Numbered from the stretch's first letter, positions 30,371 through 40,060 are shown. The stretch is DNA of 64,000 nucleotides from Corynebacterium sp. P3-F1 (GCF_030503635.1 NZ_CP129965.1:1612001-1676000); one strand, 5' to 3'. Program-made: numbers and translations. The notes: generated from the sequence alone by a model not told the origin.

Positions 30371-31419
30371 TAGTTAGCCTCCCCGTTCGTGGTGATCTCG
30401 TTGATCGTGGTCGCGCGGCGCAGGGTGGAGTAGAAGTCCTCGATGGCCTCTTGGTTGCCGGTCAGGCGAACGGTCATTTTGCCGAAGGAGTGGTCCTGCA
30501 GCGTGGTCACGCTGCCGTGGACGACATCGAGGTCCACCCCGCGTTCCTGCAATTTCGCGGCGGCGGAGAAGAAGCCGGACTCGGCAGTCAGGTCGACGGT
30601 GAACAGGCGGCCGTCCTTGTTCATAAGCTCGCGTTCTTCCGCGGCGGTCGGGGTGTTTCGCAGGCTCGTGGACACGAAGCGCTGCGCCACCTGCGTTTGC
30701 GGGTTGGAGAAGACATCGTAGACGGAGCCGTGTTCGACGACGCGGCCGTTCTCCATCACCGCCACTTTGTCGGCGATGGCGCGGATGACATCCATCTCGT
30801 GGGTGATCACCACGATGGTGATGCCGGTGCGCTCATTGACTTCCTTGAGCAGCGCTAGGACTTCCTGGGTGGTCTCGGGGTCGAGGGCGGAGGTGGCTTC
30901 GTCGGCAAGCAAAAGCGAAGGACTCGTGGCCAGCGCACGTGCGATGCCGACCCTCTGCTTCTGGCCGCCGGAGAGTTGTTCCGGGTAGTTCTTGCCGCGC
31001 TCGGCGAGGCCGACGAAATCGAGCAGTTCGTTCACGCGGGCCTTGCGGTCCGCGGAGCTCATCTCGGTCATCTTCAGCGGATATTCCACGTTGCCCGCGG
31101 CGTTCAGTGACGAAAACAGGTTGAACTGCTGGAAGATCATGCCGATGTTGCGGCGTACTTCGCGCAGCTGCTTGGCCGGCATGCCGACGATGTCGGTGCC
31201 GTCCAGCAGGATCTGTCCCGAGGTGGGGGTGTCCAGCCCGTTGATCATGCGCACGAGCGTGGACTTGCCGGCACCCGAGTATCCGATCACGCCCAAGATC
31301 TCGCCCGGTTCGACGGTGAGATTGACGTTGTCCAACGCGACGACGTCGGCGCCTTTCTTCCCGGACCGGAACACTTTGTTCACGTCCCGGAATTCGATCC
31401 GGGTGCCGGTTGCGGCCAT
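30370..31419 (-). CDS. metN: Methionine ABC transporter ATP-binding protein MetN
   Basis: 349 residues. Walker A GYSGAGKST, signature LSGGQKQRVGIARAL, Walker B LLLADEATSALDPET, switch His ITHEMDV. The C-terminal ~80 residues form a NIL (ACT-like) domain that binds methionine for trans-inhibition of transport. Overlaps both metQ and metI by 1 bp. Confidence 0.96.
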   Translation of the reverse strand: MAATGTRIEFRDVNKVFRSGKKGADVVALDNVNLTVEPGEILGVIGYSGAGKSTLVRMINGLDTPTSGQILLDGTDIVGMPAKQLREVRRNIGMIFQQFNLFSSLNAAGNVEYPLKMTEMSSADRKARVNELLDFVGLAERGKNYPEQLSGGQKQRVGIARALATSPSLLLADEATSALDPETTQEVLALLKEVNERTGITIVVITHEMDVIRAIADKVAVMENGRVVEHGSVYDVFSNPQTQVAQRFVSTSLRNTPTAAEERELMNKDGRLFTVDLTAESGFFSAAAKLQERGVDLDVVHGSVTTLQDHSFGKMTVRLTGNQEAIEDFYSTLRRATTINEITTNGEAN

Positions 31420-32318
31420 TACTTCGCTTCCTCCACGAGGCGGTCGAGAATCTTGTTCAGGTCCTCCTTGGACTTCTGGACCTGGACGGCGGTGCCGTTG
31501 GAGTCCTCGTTCAAAGCTTCGGTGACCTCGGGGGTCTGCCAGATCTCCACGAGCTTTTCGTAGGTCGGGTTGTCGATGTCCTCGGCGCGGACGGCGAAGA
31601 TGTTGATGTACGGTTCAGCCAGCTCGGAGTTCGGGTCGTCGGAAGCGACAGCGGTGGACGCGTCGATACCGGCGCGGGAGAGCCAGTTGTTGTTGATGAT
31701 CGCCGGGTCGCCCTGGTTGTAGACAGTCGGGGTCTGGGATGCGTCGACCGGGGTGACCTCGACCTTGGAGCCGTCCTTGTCGATGTCGGCCGGGCTCGGG
31801 TTCAGCTTGTCTGCGCCCTCCTTGACCTTGACCAGGCCAGCCTGGACGAGGACGTTGATGGCGCGGCCCTGGTTGGACGGGTCGTTCGGGATGGCGATCT
31901 TCTGGCCCTCGATGCCATCGAGGCTGTCGTGGTCCTTCCAGAACAGGCCGAGGGTGTTGATCTCGGCGGAGCCGACGATGCGCAGGTCCTCACCGGAAGA
32001 TGCCTCGTACTGGGCGAGGTACAGGATGTGCTGGAACTTGTTCACGTCGATCTGGTTCTCGGCCAGGGCCGGGTTCACCGGGGTGTACTCGGTGAAGGGG
32101 ACGAGCTCGAGGTTGATGCCCTCTTCTTTAGCCTTATCCACGAAGACAGACCATGCCTTCTGGTCGGAGTCGGTCGTGCCGATGCGGACGACCTGGTCGC
32201 CGTCCTTGGCGCCGCCTTCGTTTGCGGCGTTATCGGCGGAATCGGAGGAGCACGCAACCAGCCCGGTCGCAGCCAGGATGGAGGCCGCTGCGGTTGCAAT
32301 TACACGGTTGAGGCGCAT
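31419..32318 (-). CDS. metQ: Methionine-binding lipoprotein MetQ
   Basis: About 299 residues of the NlpA/MetQ family. Signal peptide MRLNRVIATAAASILAATG with lipobox GLVAC. Typical body: VRIGTTDSDQKAW, NQIDVNKFQHILYL, KIAIPNDPSNQGRA. ATG 32318 has AGGAAG four bases upstream; the longer open frame upstream would include the divergent dnaE2 promoter. First gene of metQ-metN-metI. Confidence 0.95.
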   Translation of the reverse strand: MRLNRVIATAAASILAATGLVACSSDSADNAANEGGAKDGDQVVRIGTTDSDQKAWSVFVDKAKEEGINLELVPFTEYTPVNPALAENQIDVNKFQHILYLAQYEASSGEDLRIVGSAEINTLGLFWKDHDSLDGIEGQKIAIPNDPSNQGRAINVLVQAGLVKVKEGADKLNPSPADIDKDGSKVEVTPVDASQTPTVYNQGDPAIINNNWLSRAGIDASTAVASDDPNSELAEPYINIFAVRAEDIDNPTYEKLVEIWQTPEVTEALNEDSNGTAVQVQKSKEDLNKILDRLVEEAK

Positions 32319-32378
32319 GTCGCTTCCTGCTCTTTCTTTGTCGTCGGGAAATGAACGTGAGGAAAATGTAGCACCGTG

Positions 32379-32394
32379 CGTACCGCTTAGTCTA
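32379..32394 (-). promoter_or_regulatory. Partial McbR-like site before metQ
   Basis: On the minus strand TAGAC-TAAGCG-GTACG, against the corynebacterial McbR consensus TAGAC-N6-GTCTA. The first half is exact, the second matches only GT. A similar site precedes metY. Confidence 0.35.
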
Positions 32395-32423
32395 GTTTGG
32401 GACTGCGCCAAGTAATCCAAGAT

Positions 32424-32452
32424 TGGAACACAGTTTCGAGTCACGCTATTCT
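32424..32452 (+). promoter_or_regulatory. SOS-controlled leaderless promoter of dnaE2
   Basis: LexA-type box TGGAACACAGTTTCGA at 32424-32439 (11 of 14 informative positions of TCGAACAnnTGTTCGA). It overlaps the -35 hexamer TTGGAA (32424-32429). A 17-bp spacer leads to TATTCT (32447-32452), 7 bases before GTG 32459. Confidence 0.75.
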
Positions 32453-32458
32453 GCGGGT

Positions 32459-35400
32459 GTGGATTTCCGTGGCGGAGAAGGTTTGACGTGGTCGCGGCTG
32501 GAGCGCGTGCTCTCCGGCCGCCCGGGCCCCGTTCCCATTCCCGTCGACCACACCCGCGAGCCGGTTCGGGAGCGCATTTCCCGCGGTGTGCCGGCTGTTC
32601 CTTTCGCGGAGCTGCACGCCGTGTCCACGTACAGCTTCCTCTCTGACGCCGGCGGTGCGAGTGAGCCGGAAGAACTCGTGGCTCGCGCCCGCGAAGTCGG
32701 CCTATCTGCGCTCGGACTGCTGGACAGGGACGGTTTCTATGGAGCCGTGAAATTCGCCGAAGCAGCCGCCGATGCCGATGTTGCCACAGTATTCGGCGCC
32801 GAGCTTTCGCTTATCGACGCCCCGCCTCTCCCCCTCATCGCCCGCGGACCCGAGGGGTACCGCCGCCTGTCCCACCTCATGGCTCGGGCGCACATGGCGG
32901 GAGGGGAGAAGGGCGTGCTGTATTACCCGCCGCTGCCCGACATCGCCACCGCACTGGACGGCACCTGCATTGCCCTGGCTGGGTGGCGGTGGGTTGACCG
33001 CATCGACGATCTGATCGAATGCTTCGGACTAGACCGAGTGGTCAGGGAATTTGAGGTATCCATGCTCCCGGAGGACGCGGATAGGCACGCTTCTCTGCAG
33101 GCGTATCCCCAGGTGCCCGCGATCGTCACTGCTGCTCCCGGGGCAGCCACCCGGGATCGGGCGAGGTTGGCGGGGGCGAAAAGGGCATTGGGGCGTCGAG
33201 AAGCGATTGCGTCCGCGTACCGTGACGTGCATCCGATGGGTGCGAACTGGCTGCGCTCCGGCGAGCAACTGCTGGCCATGGCCCCCGAATGCGCCGATGC
33301 TCTCGCATTCACCGTCGAGCTGGCCGAGCAATGCGTGTTCACCCTCGACCTCGTCGCGCCGCAGCTACCGCGGTTCCCCACTCCCGACGGGCACGACGAG
33401 ATGAGCTGGCTGCGGCACCTCGTGGAGGAGCGGGGGCGGGAACGTTACGCACCCCGGCCTGCTGACGTGCGCAAACGCGCCCGCGCCCAGATCGAGCACG
33501 AACTCCGTGTCATCGAGCAACTCGGCTTTCCTGGGTATTTTCTCATCGTCGACGATCTGGTGACCTTTTGCCGCGAGGCCAATATTCTCTGCCAAGGGCG
33601 CGGGTCGGCGGCGAATTCCGCGGTGTGCTTCGCGCTCGGCATCACCAATGTCGAACCGGTCTCCTCCGGACTGCTTTTCGAGCGTTTCCTGTCGCCGGAC
33701 CGCGACGGCCCGCCCGACATCGACATCGACATCGAATCCGGCCGCCGCGAGGAAGTCATCCAGTACACCTACTCCACCTACGGCCGCGACAACGCCGCGC
33801 AGGTGGCCAATGTGATCACGTACCGCACGAAAGGCGCGATCCGCGACGCCGCCCGGGCTCTCGGGTACCCGCAGGGCGCCGCCGATGCGTGGTCCAAAGG
33901 TCTTGCGTCGCCCCCCGACCGAGTCTCCTCGCTGGCCGCCCAGTTGAAAGGTCAACCCCGCCACCTGGGCATCCACTCCGGCGGCATGGTGATCTGCGAC
34001 CGCCCCATCGCCGATGTCGTGCCGGTGGAATGGGCGCGCATGGAGGGCCGCTCCGTCGTGCAATGGGACAAAGACGACTGCGCTGCCGCCGGCCTGGTCA
34101 AATTCGACCTGCTCGGACTGGGCATGCTCGAGGCGCTGCACCACATGATCGACCTCGTGCGCGAGACCACCGGCCGCGAGGTTCGTCTGTGGGATCTTCC
34201 GCTTGACGACGCCAGCGTGTACGACATGCTCTGCCGCGCCGACTCCGTCGGAGTCTTCCAGGTGGAATCCCGCGCCCAGATGAACACTCTGCCGCGGTTG
34301 AAACCGCGGCGGTTCTTCGACTTGGTGGTGGAGGTCGCACTGATTAGGCCTGGTCCTATCCAGGGCGGATCCGTGCACCCCTACCTGCGTCGGCGTGATG
34401 GTCTCGAGCCCGTCAAGTACGAGCACCCCGTGCTGGAACGCTCCCTGGGCAAGACCCTTGGCATCCCGCTGTTCCAGGAGCAGCTCATGCAGATCGCCGT
34501 CGACGCCGCCGGCTTTTCCGGTGCAGAAGCTGACTCCCTGCGCCGCGCCATGGGTTCCAAGCGCTCACCCGCCAAAATGGCTGCCCTGCGCCAGCGGTTC
34601 TTTGACGGCTGTTGGGCGGAGAACCAGATCAGCGCTGACGTGGCAGACCGGTTGTGGCAGAAGATCGTCGCCTTCGCCGCCTACGGGTTCCCTGAATCCC
34701 ACTCCCAGTCCTTTGCGTCTCTGGTGTACTTCTCCGCCTGGTTCAAGCACTATTACCCGGCGCAGTTCTGCGTCGCCCTGCTCCGTGCCCAGCCCATGGG
34801 CTTTTATTCCCCGCAGTCCCTCATCCAGGATGCCCGCCGCCACGGCATCACTGTCTTGCCCGTCGATGTCAATGCCTCGGGTGTCCAGGCCCGCTGCATC
34901 GACTCTGGCACCATCCGCGTCGGGTTGAACCTGATCAAAGAGCTGGGCGCGAAAGCCGCCGAGCGGATCGAGGCTGCCCAGGCTTCAGGCCCCTTCACCG
35001 GCATCCCAGACCTGTCCCGCCGCGCCGACCTCACCGTCGAACACGTCGAAGCGCTCGCCCGCGCTGGGGCGTTGCACTGTTTCGGAGTGGACCGTCGACA
35101 AGCTCTCTGGCAAGCCGGCGTCTCCGCGACCGAACGCGACGGCATGCTCCCCGGCCTTTCAGCTATCCACGCCCCCGCCCTCCCCGGCATGAACTCCTTC
35201 GAACTCATGGCCGCCGACATCGCCGCCACCGGCGTCACCCCGGGCCTGATGCCCATGGACATGCTGCGCGGCGCTCTTCGCGCTGCCAACGTGCTGACCT
35301 GCACCGATCTGAAACGCGTCCCCGACGGCACCCGTATCCGCGTCGCCGGGGTAGTCACCCACCGCCAAGCCCCCCGCACCGCCGGCGGCGTCACCTTCTT

Positions 35401-35608
35401 GGGTATGGAGGACGAGACCGGCCTGACCAACATCATCATCCCCAAAGGCCTGTGGAACCGGCAGAAGATCCTCGCCCGCACCGCCAAGGCCCTGATCGTG
35501 CGTGGAATCGTCGAGAACGCCTCCAGCGCTGTCAGCGTCCTCGCCGACAAGCTCGAGCCCCTCGAGATGGGGGAGTGGCTCACCCGCGGTTCCCGCGATT
35601 TCCGGTGA
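32459..35608 (+). CDS. dnaE2: Error-prone DNA polymerase III alpha subunit DnaE2
   Basis: C-family polymerase for translesion synthesis, about 1049 residues. PHP domain at the start (AELHAVSTYSFLSDAGGASEPEELV); polymerase palm with GRGSAANSAVCFALGIT and the catalytic PDIDIDIESGRREEVI; KDDCAAAGLVKFDLLGL; fingers PESHSQSFASLVYFSAW; C-terminal OB-fold (GVVTHRQAPRTAGGVTFLGMEDETG). GTG 32459 is chosen because it lies exactly downstream of a -10 hexamer; the open frame 12 codons longer would start inside the LexA box. It works with ImuA' and ImuB, encoded 5 kb upstream under a matching SOS box. Confidence 0.96.
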   Translation: MDFRGGEGLTWSRLERVLSGRPGPVPIPVDHTREPVRERISRGVPAVPFAELHAVSTYSFLSDAGGASEPEELVARAREVGLSALGLLDRDGFYGAVKFAEAAADADVATVFGAELSLIDAPPLPLIARGPEGYRRLSHLMARAHMAGGEKGVLYYPPLPDIATALDGTCIALAGWRWVDRIDDLIECFGLDRVVREFEVSMLPEDADRHASLQAYPQVPAIVTAAPGAATRDRARLAGAKRALGRREAIASAYRDVHPMGANWLRSGEQLLAMAPECADALAFTVELAEQCVFTLDLVAPQLPRFPTPDGHDEMSWLRHLVEERGRERYAPRPADVRKRARAQIEHELRVIEQLGFPGYFLIVDDLVTFCREANILCQGRGSAANSAVCFALGITNVEPVSSGLLFERFLSPDRDGPPDIDIDIESGRREEVIQYTYSTYGRDNAAQVANVITYRTKGAIRDAARALGYPQGAADAWSKGLASPPDRVSSLAAQLKGQPRHLGIHSGGMVICDRPIADVVPVEWARMEGRSVVQWDKDDCAAAGLVKFDLLGLGMLEALHHMIDLVRETTGREVRLWDLPLDDASVYDMLCRADSVGVFQVESRAQMNTLPRLKPRRFFDLVVEVALIRPGPIQGGSVHPYLRRRDGLEPVKYEHPVLERSLGKTLGIPLFQEQLMQIAVDAAGFSGAEADSLRRAMGSKRSPAKMAALRQRFFDGCWAENQISADVADRLWQKIVAFAAYGFPESHSQSFASLVYFSAWFKHYYPAQFCVALLRAQPMGFYSPQSLIQDARRHGITVLPVDVNASGVQARCIDSGTIRVGLNLIKELGAKAAERIEAAQASGPFTGIPDLSRRADLTVEHVEALARAGALHCFGVDRRQALWQAGVSATERDGMLPGLSAIHAPALPGMNSFELMAADIAATGVTPGLMPMDMLRGALRAANVLTCTDLKRVPDGTRIRVAGVVTHRQAPRTAGGVTFLGMEDETGLTNIIIPKGLWNRQKILARTAKALIVRGIVENASSAVSVLADKLEPLEMGEWLTRGSRDFR

Positions 35609-36009
35609 ACCCCTCCAGCTCGCTTTTTCAACCTATTTTCCGGGGGTTTTCTTTCTGGGGATTTCTCGGTACAAAAAAGGTTGGTCCGGCCCCACCGATG
35701 AAAGATTTGACATCGATCATATCGGAAAGCGTTTATAGATACTGGTCAACGCGATGCTGTGAGATGGCTGTGTGGTCAAAGATGTCAAATTTTTCACCCG
35801 TTGGGGAAGCCCAACTGTTTCGCCCACTGATGATCAATAGGTCGTCAGCCAGGGCCAATGAAAAGTCACCCCCTCACTAGCCTCACTGTGAAGGTGCGAA
35901 GGCGGTAACCGATTGGTCCAAACAGCTCACCCGGCGCTGCGAATGTAAACCCCTGTTTCAGAGAAGCTAGGTTCCACCCATCCCGAACGCTTGGATAATC
36001 TAAGCAGCG
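35609..36009. other. 400-bp AT-richer intergenic region
   Basis: No gene is convincingly supported. ATTTGACATC (35705-35714) and GATGTCAAAT (35781-35790) form a 10-bp inverted repeat 66 bp apart. An open frame of 60 codons from ATG 35698 exists but its codon use is not like the neighbours. At the right end TAATCT (35996-36001) is a probable -10 for the next gene. Confidence 0.5.
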
Positions 36010-37512
36010 ATGACTAGCAACAACATTCCCAAGGCAGCATCGTCCAACGACGTCCCCTCCGCGCCGAAGCCGCCATCCGTACCGGGAGCACCCGCGACAC
36101 CGAAGGCGCCGACAGCGCCGGAAGCACCGGCGGCCCCAAATCCACCGGCTGCGCCCGCTGCGGCTGCGCCGAAGCCACCGGTACCGGGAGGAGCTGCACC
36201 TAAGCCCCCCGGAAGCGCGACCGCGGCTGCTCCGAAACCGCCTACAGCCGTGGAACCTGGGAACACGGCGCCGAAACCTCCGGCGGCAACGAGTGTGGCT
36301 GTGCCCGGAGCACCTGCTGCTCCGAAACCGCCTAGCGCGGTGACGCCGGGCGGGGCGGTGAAACCAGCGGCGACGCCGGGTGGGGCTGCACCGGGTGCCG
36401 CTGTACCTGGAACGGCGAAGCCCACAGCGAGCGAAGAACGTGCATCCGATACGCAGCCAGTGGCGTCTTCGAGTTCGAAGCCGGAAGATCGTGCTGGGGC
36501 GCGGAAAGCAACCATGCCCGGAAGCGCAACCGCCTCAAGGAAGTCAGCCGAGTCCGGGAGCGCAACCGCGCCGGAGAAAGTAAGGGGGGCCGGGAAGGGG
36601 GAGACGTCGAAAGGCGGATGGCGTCGTGTTGCTACGCTCGGCGTGCTTGGCTTGGCAGTGCTGTTGTTGGTGGCTGTATTCGCGGCGCGCGCGTTTCTGA
36701 ATAACGGCGCGGGGCAGGACTTCTTGGCGCACTACCCGGGTGAGAACCCGCTGCCGGATACTGCGCCGGTGGGGCTGCCGGCGTGGCTGGGGTGGTCGCA
36801 CTTTTTCAATATGTTCTTGATGGCATTGATCGTGAAGACGGGGTGGCAGGTGCGCACCCAGAGGAAGCCGGATGCGTACTGGCGGCCGCGCGACGGTGGG
36901 AAGAAGATCAGTCTGACGTTGTGGATCCACTTGGCCTTGGACGTGCTGTGGGTGGTCAATGGTGCGATCTTCGTGGTTCTGCTGTTCACGACGGGCCAGT
37001 GGATGCGGGTGGTGCCGACGAGTTGGGAGGTGTTCCCGAATGCGCTGTCGGCGGGTCTGCAGTACCTGACGTTGGATTGGCCGACGGAGAACGCGTGGGT
37101 GAATTACAACGCGCTGCAGCAGCTGGCTTATTTTGTCACGGTGTTCATCGCGGCGCCGTTGGCGATCGCGTCGGGTGTGCGCATGAGTATGTGGTGGAAG
37201 AACGAGTGGACGGCGGCGAACAAGCTGTTCCCGGCGTCGGTTGCTCGCAAGATCCACTTCCCGGTGATGGTCTACTTCCTGGTGTTCGTGGTGGTTCACG
37301 TGCTGTTGGTGCTGGCCACGGGTGTTTTGCGCAATCTGAACAACATGTACGTGGCGCGCGGCGATGTCGACCCGGACGTGTATGCGAATAACTGGCTGGG
37401 TTTCATCATTCTCTTGGTGTCGCTTGCGGTGATCGCGGGTGCGTGGGTGGCTACGAAGCCGGCGGTGCTGGCTCCCGTCGCGCGCCGTTTCGGCGAGGTG
37501 ACCGCACGGTAG
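36010..37512 (+). CDS. Cytochrome b-like membrane protein with Pro/Ala-rich N-terminal domain
   Basis: 500 residues. Residues ~1-190 are low-complexity Pro/Ala/Lys (repeats of APKPP, PGGAA), then a basic segment and a transmembrane helix (VLGLAVLLLVAVFAARAFL, ~215-233). The C-terminal ~270 residues hold four more helices with spaced histidines (WSHFFNMFL, WIHLALDVLW, KIHFPVMVYFLVFVVVHVLL), the pattern of cytochrome b561/DUF4405-type di-haem domains. TAATCT 8 bases before the ATG suggests a leaderless mRNA. In relatives such a protein usually neighbours a molybdopterin oxidoreductase; none is here. Confidence 0.75.
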   Translation: MTSNNIPKAASSNDVPSAPKPPSVPGAPATPKAPTAPEAPAAPNPPAAPAAAAPKPPVPGGAAPKPPGSATAAAPKPPTAVEPGNTAPKPPAATSVAVPGAPAAPKPPSAVTPGGAVKPAATPGGAAPGAAVPGTAKPTASEERASDTQPVASSSSKPEDRAGARKATMPGSATASRKSAESGSATAPEKVRGAGKGETSKGGWRRVATLGVLGLAVLLLVAVFAARAFLNNGAGQDFLAHYPGENPLPDTAPVGLPAWLGWSHFFNMFLMALIVKTGWQVRTQRKPDAYWRPRDGGKKISLTLWIHLALDVLWVVNGAIFVVLLFTTGQWMRVVPTSWEVFPNALSAGLQYLTLDWPTENAWVNYNALQQLAYFVTVFIAAPLAIASGVRMSMWWKNEWTAANKLFPASVARKIHFPVMVYFLVFVVVHVLLVLATGVLRNLNNMYVARGDVDPDVYANNWLGFIILLVSLAVIAGAWVATKPAVLAPVARRFGEVTAR

Positions 37513-37530
37513 GGTGGCGCCTATGCAGCC

Positions 37531-37570
37531 TGTTCCCGAGCCGTACATGCTGTTCCCGAGCCGTACATGC
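37531..37570 (+). repeat. Perfect 20-bp tandem duplication
   Basis: TGTTCCCGAGCCGTACATGC occurs twice in direct succession (37531-37550, 37551-37570), 18 bp after the cytochrome b-like gene and directly before a decayed gene. Confidence 0.97.
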
Positions 37571-37602
37571 CGGCTCACACCCACGCCCGAAGGAGGCACG
37601 CA

Positions 37603-38054
37603 CGTGACGACGATCCCGCGCCGTAGCTGCCCACTTCCCCGAAGGAGATGAACCCGGTTTCGCGGAAGCTCGAATAGCCAATCGGCGCAGGCAAGCGGTG
37701 CCCTTGGACCGCATCCACGCCAACGGGCTGTCCCAACCCATGTTGTGGCGGCCGTTCGGCTGGTGGACAGTCACCGTCAACGTGGCCGGGTACGGACGGG
37801 AGTCCAACAAGCAGTCCGGCACGTCGCGGTTGCTGCCGGACGGCACGCGCGAGCAAGCCGTCGACCTCATCACGGCGATCAGCCCGCTAGGTGCACACCA
37901 GGTCACGTCGCCCGCGTGGGATGTCCGCTCACCGAAGCGCGCTCGCATCCCGTCGCCTATCGACGCCTCCAGCCAAGCCCTTTCCCTCTCACCCATTCCC
38001 GCGAAACCGCTCCGCCGCACAGATCAGACCGCCACCGTCTGGTCGGTGAGTTGA
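37603..38054 (+). pseudogene. Remnant of a bacterial PH-domain (DUF304/YdbT-like) membrane protein
   Basis: One frame is open from 37603 to the stop at 38054 and reads as the end of a bPH2 domain: NRRRQAVPLDRIHANGLSQ, then MLWRPFGWWTVTVNVAGYG, then LLPDGTREQAVDLI. These match the P-L-x-R-I-x-x...LLxRxxGW pattern of DUF304 proteins. The transmembrane helices and first PH domain that should precede it are absent; in their place are a stop and the 20-bp tandem duplication. The tail after the domain has no family character. Read as a C-terminal fragment; an intact short gene starting at ATG 37698 is the less likely alternative. Confidence 0.6.
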
Positions 38055-38122
38055 GCGCCCGCGAGCTGCCGCCTCTCGCCGATCCTCGGGACCGGGGCTG
38101 AACGGATTCACACCCCTCCGAT

Positions 38123-38593
38123 TCACATCCCTCCGGGGAAGCCAAGCTGCCGCCACGCTTCGTACGTGGCCACGGCGGCGGAATTGGAGAGGTTCATCGA
38201 CCGTCGTCCGGGCAGCATCGGGATACGGAGCTGGTCGGTCACGCGCTCATGGTGGGAATGCTCCCGGGGAAGGCCGGTCGGCTCGGTCCCGAACAATAAA
38301 GCGTCGCCCGGCTGAAAAGCCACGTCGGTGAAGTGGCGGGTGGCTTGGGTGGTGAAGGCGAAGATGCGGGCGTCGATAAGCGATGCGAAGCATGCGTCGA
38401 TGTCGTCGTGGACCTCGACGTGGGCGAGGTCGTGGTAGTCGAGGCCCGACCGACGTAGGTGCTTGTCGTCGAGGGAGAAACCCAGCGGGCGCACGAGGTG
38501 GAGCGTGGCACCGGTGCCTGCGCACATGCGGATCGCGTTGCCGGTGTTCGGCGGGATGACGGGGTTGTCGAAGATGACGTGCAGCGGCGGCAT
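38123..38593 (-). CDS. trmL: tRNA (cytidine/uridine-2'-O-)-methyltransferase, TrmL family
   Basis: 156-residue SPOUT methyltransferase that 2'-O-methylates the wobble base of leucine tRNAs. It starts LHVIFDNPVIPPNTGNAIRMCAG (motif 1) and has the knot motifs LLFGTEPTGLP and RIPMLPGRRSMNLSNSAAVATYEAWRQ. The length equals E. coli TrmL. The open frame extends far upstream into the M20 gene, but similarity begins at ATG 38593. 10 bp downstream of the M20 gene on the same strand. Confidence 0.93.
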   Translation of the reverse strand: MPPLHVIFDNPVIPPNTGNAIRMCAGTGATLHLVRPLGFSLDDKHLRRSGLDYHDLAHVEVHDDIDACFASLIDARIFAFTTQATRHFTDVAFQPGDALLFGTEPTGLPREHSHHERVTDQLRIPMLPGRRSMNLSNSAAVATYEAWRQLGFPGGM

Positions 38594-38603
38594 GCACCCT
38601 AGC

Positions 38604-39989
38604 TTAGGAGCGCGGCTGGCCGTCCCCGTCATCGAGTTCACCGAGCAGGTGATTGACCGCGACGTGTGCGTGAAGGCGGACACCGTAGGTGAGGGCGTCG
38701 TCGTTGACGTAGAACTGCGGGGAGTGGTTTGCGGCGAAACCGCGGTCGTCGCCGTTTGTGGGCGTGATGCCGCCGTCCTCGGTGAACGCGATGTTCTGCC
38801 CGCCGAGCAGCCCGTAGACCCCGCCGAAGCGGGAGGTGAACTCGGAGACGTCGTCGTACCCCATGGCCGGCGGGACCTCGATGACGGGCTTGTCCCCGGC
38901 GACCCGCCGGTAAGTAGGCATGATCGCGTCGATCCATTCCTGTGTGTGGGCGACGGCGGGGATCTGGTCGAGGAATTCAACCTCGCCTGTGCAGCCGTGA
39001 GCTGCGGCGGTGTGGGTGACGTAGCGCTCGATCCGCTCGTTGACGTCGGACATCACCTCAGGTCGCAACGCCCGGACTGTCCCCCAGATCTCCACTTTGT
39101 TGCCCACGATATTGAACCGGCCCTCGTCCACGATGTGGCCGAGTGAGATGGAGAAGCGCTCCTGGACATCCACTTGGCGGTAGATCTGACCGATATTGCT
39201 CAGGATGTCGCCGACAGCCGGCATGGGATCAACGCCGAGCCACGGTGTCGAGCCGTGGACCTGCTTGCCTTCGATGGTGATCTTGACGGTTTCGGACGCA
39301 GCGTGCTGGATTCCGCGGGCGTATCCGATCGCCCCGACCGGCATCGGGGTGATGTGCATGCCGAAGGCCATGGTGGGTGCGGGGTCGAACATGCCACGCT
39401 GTTCCATCTCCTCGACCATTAGCGACGCGCCGCCGTCCTCACCCGGAGGCGGTCCTTCCTCAGCTGGCTGGAAGACCAGCAGGACCTCGCCTCTCAGCTC
39501 TTCGCGGATGTCGTGGAGGATTTTCGCCGCGCCGAGCAGCATCGCGGTGTGTGTGTCGTGGCCGCAGGCGTGCGCCACGGGAAATGGTCCACCGGGGTAG
39601 TCCGTGTCTACCTTCTCCGACGCGAAGTCCTCGCCCGATTTCTCCTTCACCGGTAGTGCATCGATGTCGGCGCGGAGGAGTATGGTGCGGCTGTTCTCGC
39701 TGCTCTCACTGTTCTCGCTGCGGTCGTCTTCACCGAAGCCGTTTTCGCTCCGACCCCCGGCGATCCGCGCGACGACCCCGTGCCCGGCGATACCCTGGCT
39801 GATATCGGTGATTCCGAACTCCTCGAGACGCTCGACGATGAACTGCTCGGTTTCGACCTCCCGGTTCGACAACTCCGGGTTCTTGTGCAGGTGGTGGCGC
39901 CACGCTGTCACATCCTCGGCAATGGCGCCGGCAGCGTCATCGATTCGGGTGTAGAGGGTATTCAGGTCATCTGGTGCGGATTCGGTCAC
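38604..39989 (-). CDS. M20-family amidohydrolase
   Basis: 461 residues of the M20D aminoacylase/hippurate hydrolase family. Metal-site motifs: [39 protein letters not shown]; dimerisation domain [17 protein letters not shown]. The first domain contains an unusual Ser/Glu/Asn-rich insertion ([15 protein letters not shown]) before ADIDAL. GTG 39989 is preferred because GAGGAGG lies eight bases upstream. Likely cytoplasmic hydrolysis of N-acyl amino acids. A second M20 gene is at 57.9-59.1 kb. Confidence 0.9.
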   Translation of the reverse strand: MTESAPDDLNTLYTRIDDAAGAIAEDVTAWRHHLHKNPELSNREVETEQFIVERLEEFGITDISQGIAGHGVVARIAGGRSENGFGEDDRSENSESSENSRTILLRADIDALPVKEKSGEDFASEKVDTDYPGGPFPVAHACGHDTHTAMLLGAAKILHDIREELRGEVLLVFQPAEEGPPPGEDGGASLMVEEMEQRGMFDPAPTMAFGMHITPMPVGAIGYARGIQHAASETVKITIEGKQVHGSTPWLGVDPMPAVGDILSNIGQIYRQVDVQERFSISLGHIVDEGRFNIVGNKVEIWGTVRALRPEVMSDVNERIERYVTHTAAAHGCTGEVEFLDQIPAVAHTQEWIDAIMPTYRRVAGDKPVIEVPPAMGYDDVSEFTSRFGGVYGLLGGQNIAFTEDGGITPTNGDDRGFAANHSPQFYVNDDALTYGVRLHAHVAVNHLLGELDDGDGQPRS

Positions 39990-40060
39990 GTGTCCCGCCT
40001 CCTCGAGAATTCTCTTCGAATGTGGTGATGAGCGTTCGGAGCCGATGGTAGTCCCTGCCA

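Noticed and set aside
35698-35880. A 60-codon frame in the gap after dnaE2
   Set aside because: Codon use and composition unlike the neighbours, no ribosome site and no recognisable features; not called as a gene.
37451-38020. A 189-codon minus-strand frame over the PH-domain remnant
   Set aside because: No motif, Arg/Ser-rich; the plus strand carries recognisable PH-domain sequence.
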